From assembly GCA_045611785.1 (NCBI GenBank), contig JAZKXV010000004.1:14522-78521 (forward strand): 64,000 nucleotides of DNA, given 5' to 3'. Below are positions 35,795-44,441 of this stretch, one piece after another (the stretch's first letter is position 1; every line of letters starts with the position of its first letter). A program made the position numbers and the translations under genes. The notes under the pieces are model-generated. The model did no database searches. It was not told the origin of the DNA and worked only from the letters and a program-made list of their open reading frames with translations. Origin of the DNA: JAFTYO01 sp045611785. GTDB taxonomy: Bacteria > Pseudomonadota > Alphaproteobacteria > RF32 > CAG-239.

Positions 35795-36430
35795 TTATAG
35801 AAGTTGATTTATGTTATTTATTATGTTTTCAAACATTTCATAAGTTAAAACGCCTGTGTTAATATTGTATCTGGAAGTATGGTATGAATTAATCAAGGTT
35901 ATATTATGCATATATAGGTTATGTTCTGAACCATGAGCAAATTTAAATTCGCTTAGTTTATATCCTAATGCTCTTAAAACAGCTGAATGCGAAACAGAGC
36001 CAAGTGATAATATAATTTTTAAGTTTGGCATATTTTTAATTTCATTAATTAAAAAGGTTGAACAATTTTTTGTTTCATCAGTTGTAACTTTGTTTTGTGG
36101 AGGAGCACAACGTACGGCATTTGAAATGCGAACATTATTAAGTTCAAAACCATCATTTTTAACTTTTTTATATTCACCTGTTGCAAAACCAAATTGTTTT
36201 AAGCACGGATAAAGTACATCACCGGCATAATCATTGGTAAACGGTCTGTTTGTCTGATTTGCTCCATTTAATCCGGGGGCGAGACCTACAATTAAAACTT
36301 GGGCATCTAAACTGCCAAAGGATTCTACCGGAGCATTATGATAATGAGGAAATTTAATTCTGTTATCATGACGATATTTCACTAAACGTGGGCATTTAGA
36401 ACAATTAAAATCAGGTGAGCAAAAAGACAT
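35795..36430 (-). CDS. Family 5 uracil-DNA glycosylase (UdgB)
   Basis: The 211-aa product removes uracil and other deaminated bases from DNA. It has the motif GLAPGLNGANQTNRPFT, lacking the catalytic polar residue typical of families 1 and 4, which marks family 5. The iron-sulfur cysteines are at the N-terminus (CSKC and a preceding Cys) and further in (RCAPPQNK, then NCSTF). The second active-site motif reads SYHTSRYN. The start at 36430 has AAGGAA seven bases before it; the 21-residue upstream extension is unlikely. Confidence 0.88.
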   Translation of the reverse strand: MSFCSPDFNCSKCPRLVKYRHDNRIKFPHYHNAPVESFGSLDAQVLIVGLAPGLNGANQTNRPFTNDYAGDVLYPCLKQFGFATGEYKKVKNDGFELNNVRISNAVRCAPPQNKVTTDETKNCSTFLINEIKNMPNLKIILSLGSVSHSAVLRALGYKLSEFKFAHGSEHNLYMHNITLINSYHTSRYNINTGVLTYEMFENIINNINQLL

Positions 36431-36621
36431 GTTTTTTCCTTTTATAAATAAATTGTAAGAACTATAACATAAAAAAAAATTATCGCAATCCATTTAAAAA
36501 CAAGTTTTGCATAATATATACATTCAAGAAGTGTTATACGAAAGTTCTATAATGCTTTTGACGGACTATAAAAAACAATTAAGTATTAACTTAAAACTAT
36601 TTATAAATAGGAGTCAAAAAA

Positions 36622-37194
36622 ATGAAAAAGACATTATTGTTAGCAGGTGTCGCAAGTATTATTGCATATGGAGCAAACGCTGCTGATTACGGTTATAAAA
36701 CTTGGGAAAATGAAATTAAGCCATATGTTGGTGCTGATTATGTATATTCATATGCAAAATTTGGCGAACAGGCAAAATCAATGAAAGATAGTTATCATTC
36801 CGGGTCAGTTAATATGGGTGCCAGAATGTATGATTACCTTGGCTTAGAAGCGTTTTTCCAAATGTCAGGTAAAAGAGAAAATTCTAAACATGATGGAAAA
36901 CATGAAGCTGAGTTTTTAGCATATGGTGCCGATATATATGGTTATATGCCTCTATGGTGCAGCGATTTTAATTTATTGGGTTCTGTAGGTGCTGCAAACT
37001 ATCGCTGGAGATTTAAATATCCTGAAGTAAAATCTAAACACCAAAATCGTATTGGTTATCGTGCTGGTATCGGTGCTCAATATAATTTTAATGAAAATTG
37101 GGCTATCCGTGTAATGGGACGCTATACATATCTTGGTATGTCCAGAGTTGATAACTTAAAAGAAGTTACAGCAGGTTTAAGATATACATTTTAA
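36622..37194 (+). CDS. Outer-membrane beta-barrel protein
   Basis: The 190-aa product has a signal peptide cleaved after NAA and alternating aromatic strands suggesting an eight-stranded OmpA-like barrel. It ends in RYTF, the C-terminal aromatic used by the BAM complex. It has no OmpA peptidoglycan-binding domain. Similar small barrel porins are common surface antigens in alphaproteobacteria. AGGAG lies upstream; a possible -35 TTGACG is at 36558-36563 but its -10 is poor. A hairpin follows the gene. Confidence 0.85.
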   Translation: MKKTLLLAGVASIIAYGANAADYGYKTWENEIKPYVGADYVYSYAKFGEQAKSMKDSYHSGSVNMGARMYDYLGLEAFFQMSGKRENSKHDGKHEAEFLAYGADIYGYMPLWCSDFNLLGSVGAANYRWRFKYPEVKSKHQNRIGYRAGIGAQYNFNENWAIRVMGRYTYLGMSRVDNLKEVTAGLRYTF

Positions 37195-37213
37195 TCAATA
37201 AGACAAATAAACC

Positions 37214-37254
37214 ATACGCCAATGTCCTGAAAAATTCAGGACATTTAGGCGTAT
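37214..37254 (+). terminator. Long hairpin after the barrel protein gene
   Basis: ATACGCC plus AATGTCCTGAA (37214-37231) pairs with TTCAGGACATT and GGCGTAT (37235-37254) apart from a two-base bulge. It lacks a T-run, so it may act as an mRNA stabiliser or weak terminator. It ends 18 bases before the next gene. Confidence 0.5.
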
Positions 37255-37272
37255 AATTATGAAAGCTTTTCT

Positions 37273-39012
37273 ATGATTAATCAAATTAAATCGTTTACGA
37301 TAGTTAAAAATTATGCAAAAATTTTTCCATATATACAGCCATATTGGATAAGGGCATTATTAGCTGTTTTGTTAACAATACCGATCGGCTCGGCAGATGC
37401 AATAATAGCGTGGTCATTAAAGCCATATATGGATGTTGTTATGGTGGAAAAAAGTGTCTCTCAAACCTGGTATATTCCTTTTTTAATAATACTATTTAGC
37501 TTAATACAAAGCATATTAAGTTATCTTGCAACATACTTAAATACATGGGTTGGACGCAAAATTTCAAATGATGTAAAAGCCGATTTATTTGATAAGCTTA
37601 TGCATTATGAAAGCTCTTATTTTGATAATAACACATCGGGAAATATTTTGTTTAGATTTAACAATGATGTAGATACGGCATGTAATGGACTTTTAAGCAA
37701 TTTAAAGCTTTTTACTACCAGATTATTTTCTTCAATATCTCTGATTGTGGTACTTTTTTACAATTCATGGAAATTGGCTCTTATAGCGGTTATGGTTTTG
37801 TTTGGAGCCTTATATCCTTTAACAACAGTAAGAAGAAAAATAAAATCTGTAATGGATAGAAGCGTGTTTTCCGGTGCTGAAATTGTAACACACTACAATG
37901 AAACATACAGTGGCAATAAAATTATAAGCTCATATAACTTATATGATTATCAAAATAATCGTTTTCGTAATACATTAAATTCGGTGTTTAAATTAGGCAT
38001 AAAAATGGTTCAAAGAACAGGAATGTTATCGCCGATGATGCATTTTATTGCATCTTTAGGTATAGCTAGTGTGATTTGGGTTGGTAGTTATTTAATTGTA
38101 AATCACCAAATAAGTTCTGGTAATTTTGTTTCATTTATGGCTGCACTGATTATGCTTTATAACCCTATAAAAAGTATAGGTAATAATTATAATAGTGTCC
38201 AAACATCGTTAATGGCTATGGATAGAATTTTTGAAATAAAAGAAAAAAAAACAAAGAGCAATGAAGAATTAATTGCATTTCATAGCTTAAAACAACATAT
38301 AGTTTACGATAATGTAAATTTTGAATATGAGCCAAATAAAACAATATTACACAATATTAATCTTATAATAAAAGCCGGGCAAAAGGTTGCTTTTGTGGGT
38401 GCCTCAGGCGGTGGAAAAAGCACAATAGCTCACTTGTTATCTAGATTTTATGATGTAAAAGACGGTAAGATATGTATTGATGGAATAAATATTAAAGATT
38501 TTGACTTACAGTCGTTAAGAAATAATATTGCTGTAGTTTTTCAAGACAATTTTTTATTTTCAGGAACAATTAAAGACAATATTTTACTCGGAAACTTAAA
38601 TGCAAAACAGCAAGATATTGAATACGCTATAAAAAATGCTTGCTTAGAAGATTTTATAGCCGGATTACAAAACGGATTAGATACTTATATCGGAGAACGA
38701 GGCGTTTTACTTTCCGGAGGTCAAAAGCAACGCATAGCAATAGCTCGAGCATTTATTAAAAATGCCCCAATAGTGATTTTAGATGAAGCTACATCAGCTC
38801 TTGATAATAAGTCAGAAGCAATTGTTCAGAAAGCATTATATAATTTAATGGAGAATCGCACAGTGCTAATTGTGGCTCATCGCTTATCTACAATTAGGCA
38901 TGTGGATAAAATAGTGGTGGTAAATGATGGAAAAATTGCTGAAATGGGCACGCATGAAGAATTAATGCTAAAAGAAAATGGCATATATTCAGAGCTTTAT
39001 AAAGTAGGCTAA
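37273..39012 (+). CDS. MsbA-like ABC transporter (lipid A flippase type)
   Basis: The 579-aa half-transporter has six N-terminal membrane segments (residues 1-310) fused to an ATPase domain: Walker A GASGGGKSTIAHLL near 376, signature LLSGGQKQRIAIARA, Walker B IVILDEATSALD and the H-loop VAHRLSTI. Length and organisation match MsbA, which flips lipid A core across the inner membrane; an unrelated multidrug exporter is possible. The Shine-Dalgarno is weak (GAAAG). It is followed by the FtsB-like gene. Confidence 0.88.
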   Translation: MINQIKSFTIVKNYAKIFPYIQPYWIRALLAVLLTIPIGSADAIIAWSLKPYMDVVMVEKSVSQTWYIPFLIILFSLIQSILSYLATYLNTWVGRKISNDVKADLFDKLMHYESSYFDNNTSGNILFRFNNDVDTACNGLLSNLKLFTTRLFSSISLIVVLFYNSWKLALIAVMVLFGALYPLTTVRRKIKSVMDRSVFSGAEIVTHYNETYSGNKIISSYNLYDYQNNRFRNTLNSVFKLGIKMVQRTGMLSPMMHFIASLGIASVIWVGSYLIVNHQISSGNFVSFMAALIMLYNPIKSIGNNYNSVQTSLMAMDRIFEIKEKKTKSNEELIAFHSLKQHIVYDNVNFEYEPNKTILHNINLIIKAGQKVAFVGASGGGKSTIAHLLSRFYDVKDGKICIDGINIKDFDLQSLRNNIAVVFQDNFLFSGTIKDNILLGNLNAKQQDIEYAIKNACLEDFIAGLQNGLDTYIGERGVLLSGGQKQRIAIARAFIKNAPIVILDEATSALDNKSEAIVQKALYNLMENRTVLIVAHRLSTIRHVDKIVVVNDGKIAEMGTHEELMLKENGIYSELYKVG

Positions 39013-39091
39013 AATTTTTTCATGAACTAAACTAAATATTAACCACAATGCTGTTAAATGACTCGCGTTGACAGTTTTTTCAGAGGTATTA

Positions 39092-39415
39092 ATGAGTAAA
39101 ATATATGACATATTCTCTAAAATAATGAGCTCATCAGGATTATGGCTTATGATGATGTTGTTTGTTGTATATTTTGGTGTATCTGCGGTAAAAGGTGAAA
39201 GGGGCTTTATTAGATATCAACACCTTTATGCTGAAGTATCTGAAGCAAGAGTTTTATCCGAAAAATATGCAAAAGAAAGACATTATTGGGATGAAAAAGT
39301 TAATCAACTATCTACCAATTTAGACTTAGATTTATTAGATGAACGTGTAAGAACCGTACTTAATATGGTTGGCCCTAATGAATTTGTTATTTTAGATGAA
39401 AAATTGGAAGATTAA
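39092..39415 (+). CDS. FtsB/DivIC-like septum formation protein
   Basis: The 107-aa product has one membrane segment near residues 15-35 and a coiled-coil region (about 40-80), ending in an acidic tail. This is the layout of the divisome protein FtsB, which with FtsL and FtsQ activates FtsWI. The segment VKGERGFIRYQHLYAEV resembles the family's alphaproteobacterial form. The ATG at 39092 has AGAGG at good spacing; the upstream TTG adds eight residues and is less likely. FtsB is often near pdh and eno genes in this class, but not here. Confidence 0.7.
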   Translation: MSKIYDIFSKIMSSSGLWLMMMLFVVYFGVSAVKGERGFIRYQHLYAEVSEARVLSEKYAKERHYWDEKVNQLSTNLDLDLLDERVRTVLNMVGPNEFVILDEKLED

Positions 39416-39506
39416 ATAAAATCCTTTATTTTAAGATTTTTTTTTGCTATAATGCAAAAAGTTATGCTCTTAAATGCGCTAATTTGTTGTAATCGCGAGA
39501 TTTTGG

Positions 39507-40736
39507 ATGTTAAAGAAAAGACGCCGTATTCAAATACAGAAACCTGTAAAGGTTCAATATAGCGAGCCGAAACCGATATTTTCTAACAAGGAAATTATCT
39601 TTCGGAGCGGTGGTCGTGCAAAGGTATTTAACATATCTTCAAAATTGCAAGTTTTTGTTATGTTGGTGCTGATAAGTATAGGTCTATGGAGTGCTTATTC
39701 ATATTATATGTACAACAGATCTGATGAAATTATATCACACAAAGATAAAGAACTTGATGAAGCTCGTGATGCTTTAGCCGACTTAATGACAGATTTTGTG
39801 GCTGTGTACAGAAATGTAAGTTCAATGTTTTCTCAAGTTGATGAAAATCAAATTCAAGATGAAACAGATTTAAACAGATATAAACAGCAGGTTTCGGTAG
39901 TTGAAGAAAAGATTCGCCAAATTACCGATAATGAAGATTGGATTGAAAGTGAAGATTTAGAAAAACAAGTAACAGTTCGAGAAGCTCTTTTACAAAGAGA
40001 TAGAGCGTTATCCGAAAGAAGTGAGCTTATAAATAAAATTGTTGAATTAGAAAAAATTGTTGCGCAACTTGAAAACTCTGAAATTGAAATTTTAAATCAG
40101 ATGGAAAAAATATCTGTAAAAGAAATGGAAAAAGTTAAAGAGGCTTTATCCACAATTAACAAATCAATGAAGAAGCAAAATAAATATTTTAACCCGTTAG
40201 CCAATAATAAAAGAGATTCTGCCGGCGGTAAATTTGAAGCTGATATACCAGCTGTCAAAAATGAAGAGTTAGGCCAAAAAATGCAAGATGTTTTTTCTTT
40301 GATAAATGATGTTACATATTACAAAGAAGTAATGAAATCGGTTCCTGTGGGGCAGCCTGTTTGGAGCTATTGGCTAAGCTCAGCATTTGGAAAGCGAGCA
40401 GATCCATTTAATAAAAAATCAGCGGCGCATAAGGGGGTTGACTTAGCGAGTAATAAAGGTAATAAAATTAAGACCATGGCAAAAGGAAAAGTGGTACGTT
40501 CTGATTGGAACGGAGGCTATGGTAAATATATTGAAATTGACCATGGAAATGGTTTTAAAACTAAATATGCACATTTGAATAAATCATATGTGGAAAAGGG
40601 CCAATATGTAGAGCAGGGCGAAGCTATTGGCGAAGTCGGTTCAACAGGCAGATCTACCGGTCCGCATCTTCATTACGAAGTGTTGTTTAATGGTACACCA
40701 GTTGATCCGATGACATTTATTAAGGTTCAATTATAA
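39507..40736 (+). CDS. M23-family peptidoglycan endopeptidase with coiled coil
   Basis: The 409-aa protein has a basic N-terminus, one membrane segment (about 47-65), a long coiled coil (about 78-225) and a LytM/M23 domain (about 285-409). The zinc ligands and catalytic residues are present: His308 and Asp312 in AAHKGVDLAS, His356 in YAHLN, and His387/His389 in GPHLHYEVL, so it should be an active DD-endopeptidase rather than an EnvC-type activator. It is followed 11 bases later by bactofilin, the arrangement known for LmdC-BacA and Csd1-CcmA pairs that control cell shape. Confidence 0.92.
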   Translation: MLKKRRRIQIQKPVKVQYSEPKPIFSNKEIIFRSGGRAKVFNISSKLQVFVMLVLISIGLWSAYSYYMYNRSDEIISHKDKELDEARDALADLMTDFVAVYRNVSSMFSQVDENQIQDETDLNRYKQQVSVVEEKIRQITDNEDWIESEDLEKQVTVREALLQRDRALSERSELINKIVELEKIVAQLENSEIEILNQMEKISVKEMEKVKEALSTINKSMKKQNKYFNPLANNKRDSAGGKFEADIPAVKNEELGQKMQDVFSLINDVTYYKEVMKSVPVGQPVWSYWLSSAFGKRADPFNKKSAAHKGVDLASNKGNKIKTMAKGKVVRSDWNGGYGKYIEIDHGNGFKTKYAHLNKSYVEKGQYVEQGEAIGEVGSTGRSTGPHLHYEVLFNGTPVDPMTFIKVQL

Positions 40737-40747
40737 GGAATATTAAA

Positions 40748-41197
40748 ATGAAAAAATTTCGTAGAATGTTATATCTTAAAATTGCACGTATGGGAAGAGG
40801 TTCAACCACTCCTGTGCCAAGTATTATCAGTTACGGAACTAAAATCAAGGGAAATATTTTAGGTGGCGATGTAATACATATTGATGGTCGTTTGGAAGGT
40901 AACATTATCTGCGAAGAGCTTATAATTGGTGTTAAAGGTCAGGTTATAGGACAAGTTAAGACCAAAAACTTAAGCATATACGGTACATTACAAGGCTCTG
41001 CTGAATCTGATAATATCTTTATTGCAGGCGGAGCTCATTTAAATGGTGATGCAATGCACAAAACTATTGCTATTGAGCCAGGTGCATATATCGAAGGTAG
41101 ATGCATAAGAGTTCAAAATGCTGAACCAAAACAAGAACTTAAAGAGGTTACTAAAAAGGCTGAAGCAGTTTTAAAACCTGCAGCTAGTGATAAATAG
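40748..41197 (+). CDS. Bactofilin
   Basis: Bactofilins are polymerising cytoskeletal proteins with a right-handed beta-helix. The 149-aa product has the conserved core: TKIKGNILGGDVIHIDGRLE, GNIICEELIIGVKGQVIGQV and IYGTLQGSAESDNIFI. A Pro-containing tail follows. AAGGA lies before the ATG. Tight linkage to the M23 peptidase suggests that it localises or limits that enzyme at the membrane. Confidence 0.93.
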   Translation: MKKFRRMLYLKIARMGRGSTTPVPSIISYGTKIKGNILGGDVIHIDGRLEGNIICEELIIGVKGQVIGQVKTKNLSIYGTLQGSAESDNIFIAGGAHLNGDAMHKTIAIEPGAYIEGRCIRVQNAEPKQELKEVTKKAEAVLKPAASDK

Positions 41198-41207
41198 TCG
41201 GTTTGTG

Positions 41208-41684
41208 ATGGCAAAAAAAACAAAAAGATCTGATTTTATTAGCGTCGGACAAGTGGCGCATAATCGGCGTGCTAATTTTGACTATTTTATAGAAGATGTT
41301 TTTATCGCCGGCTTAGAATTAACCGGAACCGAGGTTAAATCTTTACGTTTGGGTCATGCCAATATAAATGATGCATTTGGTATAGAAAAAGATGGCGAAA
41401 TTTATATCTCAAATATGTTTATTGCGGAATACGTTAATAAAGGATATGAAAGTCATGCTGAAAAACGTATCAGAAAACTTTTGCTGAAAAAACGTGAAAT
41501 TATTAAAATAATTAATGAATTAAGCAGAAAAGGTGCTACGCTTGTTGCGATGAAATTGTTTTTTAACGAAAAAGGAAGAGCTAAGCTTGAAGTTGGTTTA
41601 GGCCGCGGTAAAAAGATATATGATAAACGTGAAACCATTAAAGAGCGAGATTGGAAACGTGAAAAAGCTCGCCTTTTAGGTTAA
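41208..41684 (+). CDS. smpB: SsrA-binding protein SmpB
   Basis: SmpB carries tmRNA to stalled ribosomes for trans-translation. The 158-aa product has the typical VAHNRRANFDYFIEDVFIAG, LTGTEVKSLRLGHANI and the C-terminal KKIYDKRETIKERDWKRE. The ATG at 41208 gives the family N-terminus MAKKT; no good Shine-Dalgarno is visible and an extended start at 41187 would overlap bactofilin. It is ten bases after bactofilin. The tmRNA gene is not in the window. Confidence 0.96.
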   Translation: MAKKTKRSDFISVGQVAHNRRANFDYFIEDVFIAGLELTGTEVKSLRLGHANINDAFGIEKDGEIYISNMFIAEYVNKGYESHAEKRIRKLLLKKREIIKIINELSRKGATLVAMKLFFNEKGRAKLEVGLGRGKKIYDKRETIKERDWKREKARLLG

Positions 41685-41702
41685 TTTGCTATTTATATAT
41701 GC

Positions 41703-42386
41703 TTATAATATAAAATACCAGAATATTGTTATTAATGTTGCATCAGTTGTAGGTGTGCAAGCTGTATTTGCTCTTGTTACTGTATAAGGCAATGGATAAG
41801 ACGAGTCGCCACTTTTCGCATAATATTCAGATGCGTTGTCATAAGGTGATATTGTTGGTATAGGAGAGTTTCCGGTATATTGAACGCCTAAACCTATTAT
41901 TCCGGTAGTATTTTCATTTCCCCAATTACTCATAAGTAAAGATTTGCAAGCTTCTTGGCTAATGCTATTTACGGATACATAAAACATATTATTATGAGAT
42001 GTTGTTACAGGTCTGCCGAGAGATGGGTCCATGGTTTCGGTAAAGGCTGTACCAATATACATTTCTCCACCAAAAACATGAGTTAAAGAACTGGAGTTTT
42101 CTGTTTTATACATATCATCAGGAGCAATATTAAGCTGTCGTATGATGTCTGAGTTTATATCTGTAAAATCGCTTTGAGAAGCGTAAACCGTACGAATATT
42201 TGTAATAATTTCAGAAATTTGCTCATTAAATTTATTTATTTTAAACTTAAACATTGCTTTAGCATAGCCAGCGATGCCTCCAACACTTAATACTCCAATA
42301 ATTGCAAGCACACCGAGCATTTCCACCATACTTCTGCCAAGTTGTGTTTTTTTGAAATATTTAGCTGTATTATATTTATTAGTCAT
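41703..42386 (-). CDS. Type IV prepilin-like protein
   Basis: The 227-aa product has a short basic leader ending in Gly, then RSMVEMLGVLAIIGVLSVGG, a prepilin peptidase site with Glu at +5 and a hydrophobic N-terminal helix. Residue +1 is Arg rather than Phe or Met. The rest is a globular pilin domain with Cys near 145 and 212 that could form a disulfide. The gene is isolated from other pilus genes and lies 16 bases after PBP1A. It may be a major pilin or pseudopilin. Confidence 0.82.
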   Translation of the reverse strand: MTNKYNTAKYFKKTQLGRSMVEMLGVLAIIGVLSVGGIAGYAKAMFKFKINKFNEQISEIITNIRTVYASQSDFTDINSDIIRQLNIAPDDMYKTENSSSLTHVFGGEMYIGTAFTETMDPSLGRPVTTSHNNMFYVSVNSISQEACKSLLMSNWGNENTTGIIGLGVQYTGNSPIPTISPYDNASEYYAKSGDSSYPLPYTVTRANTACTPTTDATLITIFWYFIL

Positions 42387-42402
42387 ATCGTCTCTCTAGT
42401 TG

Positions 42403-44301
42403 TTACCAAAATAAGAATTTTTTCTTTTGAGGATTGCCCTTTTCCTCTGGTTCAGCATTGGCTTGTGACGGTAAATCAAGTGTTGTTAACATTATTTTTT
42501 TCCAAATTTGAGCCGGTAAAGTTCCGCCTGATATTTTATCCATAGGTGAGTTATCATCATTTCCTACCCATACTGCACAAACATAAGATTTAGTCCAACC
42601 AACAAACCAAGCATCTCTATAGTCTTGAGTTGTACCGGTTTTTCCTGCAACAAATGTTGGTATCATAGCATTTTTTCCGGTGCCGTTTTTAATGACATTT
42701 TCAAGCATTTCAGTTATTTTTGCAACAACAGTTTCATCTAATATAGGTAAAGGTTCGCTAGCGGTGTGTTGATAAAGCTGAATACCGTTTTTAGAATAAA
42801 TTTCTGAAATGGCATACGGCCAAGTTGCATAACCTCCGTTTGCTATTGTTAAATAAGCTGTTGCAATATCTAAAACTTTTACTTCATCTACACCTAACCC
42901 TAAAGACGGGTTATTTTTTAAAGTGGTAGATATTCCCATTTTGTGGGCAGTTTTAATTATATTTTTGAGGTTTAACTTCTCAGATAAGTTAATGGTGGCC
43001 AAATTCAAAGATTTTGTTAAAGCTTCAGTTAAAGTAACTTCACCATAAACTTGTTTGTCATAATTTTGCGGATTCCAATTTTTAGTTTTTACAGGTTTAT
43101 CCTCAATTGTGTCGGATGGCTTAAATCCTTGTTCAAGCGCATTAATATAAACAAATGGTTTGAAAACTGATCCTGCTTGTCTTAATGCCTGTGTAGCCCT
43201 GTTAAATTGACTTTTTTTATAATCGACACCGCCGACAAGAGCTTTTATTGCACCGTCGTAGTCTAAAATTACTACAGCTCCGTTTGTAACGTTTTTATGT
43301 TTGTTAGAGTTTATTGCATCTTTTAATATCCATTCGGCTTTTTGCTGTAAGTCTTGATCTAAGGTTGTGCTTACGTATAAATCTTGATCAACATTTGACA
43401 GATATGTGTTTACTTCATTGTAAACCATATCAGAAAAGTGTCTGGCTCCTTCAACCATATATTGTGTAGAATCATGATATGGTTCGTTTATGGCTTTGTT
43501 TAATTGATCTTGAGTTATGGTTCCGTGTTTAAACATTAAGTTTAATACAACTTTAGATCTGTCATGAGCTTTTTGTGCATTTGATATAGGGTTATATCGA
43601 GAAGGTGCTTTTAGCATACCGGCGATTGTAGCTGCTTCTTTTAAGGTTAAATCGGAAGATGTTTTACCAAAATATCTGTTTGAAGCAGCTTCGATTCCAT
43701 ATGTTCCGGTACCTAAATAAACTCTATTTAGGTATAGTGTTAAAATTTGTTCTTTTGAAAATTTAGATTCGAGCCAAAACGAAATTAGCAGTTCTTGCAC
43801 TTTTCTTTTAATACTTTTTTCTGATGTTAAAAATAAGTTCTTTGCAACTTGTTGTGTTATAGTGCTTGCACCTTGAACATATCTTCTTTTAATAATATTG
43901 GTAGCAGAAGCTCTGATAAATCCTATAATATCAAAACCGAAATGAGAATAAAATCTACGGTCTTCAACGTCAATTATGGCAGCAGGAACATAATAGGGCA
44001 AATCTTTTAAATAAATTACTTGAGCATAATTATTGCCGTAAGTATAAATTTCGTTTCCGTTTTCAGCAATGATTGTGGCAGATGGTAATCTTGTTTTTGA
44101 AACAGCTTTATCGATATCCGGTAAAGTCAGATAGCAATATGTTACATAAGTTGAAAGCAAGACGAAAGAAATTAAAACAAAGCTAAATAAAAACTTGAAA
44201 AAACTAAAAGATTTTTTTTGAGTTTTTTTGCGTTTAGTAGCTGTTTTCTTTTGAATATTTTTTTTTGAATTTGTTTTAGATTTTGTAGTTTTTTTCGCCA
44301 T
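42403..44301 (-). CDS. Bifunctional penicillin-binding protein 1A-type
   Basis: The enzyme polymerises and crosslinks peptidoglycan. The 632-aa product has a Lys-rich cytoplasmic tail (1-30), a membrane anchor (about 35-55), a GT51 domain (DVEDRRFYSHFGFDIIGFIR, then QGASTITQQVAKNLFL) and a transpeptidase domain with SxxK in GSVFKPFVYINAL, SLN in KSLNLATI and KTG in VAGKTGTTQDYRDAWF. It is shorter than E. coli PBP1A and lacks an OB domain. GGAAGG precedes the ATG. It is divergent from polA. Confidence 0.93.
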   Translation of the reverse strand: MAKKTTKSKTNSKKNIQKKTATKRKKTQKKSFSFFKFLFSFVLISFVLLSTYVTYCYLTLPDIDKAVSKTRLPSATIIAENGNEIYTYGNNYAQVIYLKDLPYYVPAAIIDVEDRRFYSHFGFDIIGFIRASATNIIKRRYVQGASTITQQVAKNLFLTSEKSIKRKVQELLISFWLESKFSKEQILTLYLNRVYLGTGTYGIEAASNRYFGKTSSDLTLKEAATIAGMLKAPSRYNPISNAQKAHDRSKVVLNLMFKHGTITQDQLNKAINEPYHDSTQYMVEGARHFSDMVYNEVNTYLSNVDQDLYVSTTLDQDLQQKAEWILKDAINSNKHKNVTNGAVVILDYDGAIKALVGGVDYKKSQFNRATQALRQAGSVFKPFVYINALEQGFKPSDTIEDKPVKTKNWNPQNYDKQVYGEVTLTEALTKSLNLATINLSEKLNLKNIIKTAHKMGISTTLKNNPSLGLGVDEVKVLDIATAYLTIANGGYATWPYAISEIYSKNGIQLYQHTASEPLPILDETVVAKITEMLENVIKNGTGKNAMIPTFVAGKTGTTQDYRDAWFVGWTKSYVCAVWVGNDDNSPMDKISGGTLPAQIWKKIMLTTLDLPSQANAEPEEKGNPQKKKFLFW

Positions 44302-44441
44302 AATTACAACCTTCCGTATAAAAATATGAAAATATTATAGGTCAAATGTCTTAATATTTTTTTTATTTAGTATAATTTTTTTTAGTACTTGGCTCAAAAA
44401 AAATATGAGGTTATATTAAGAAAAAAAAGGAAGGTAAAAGA

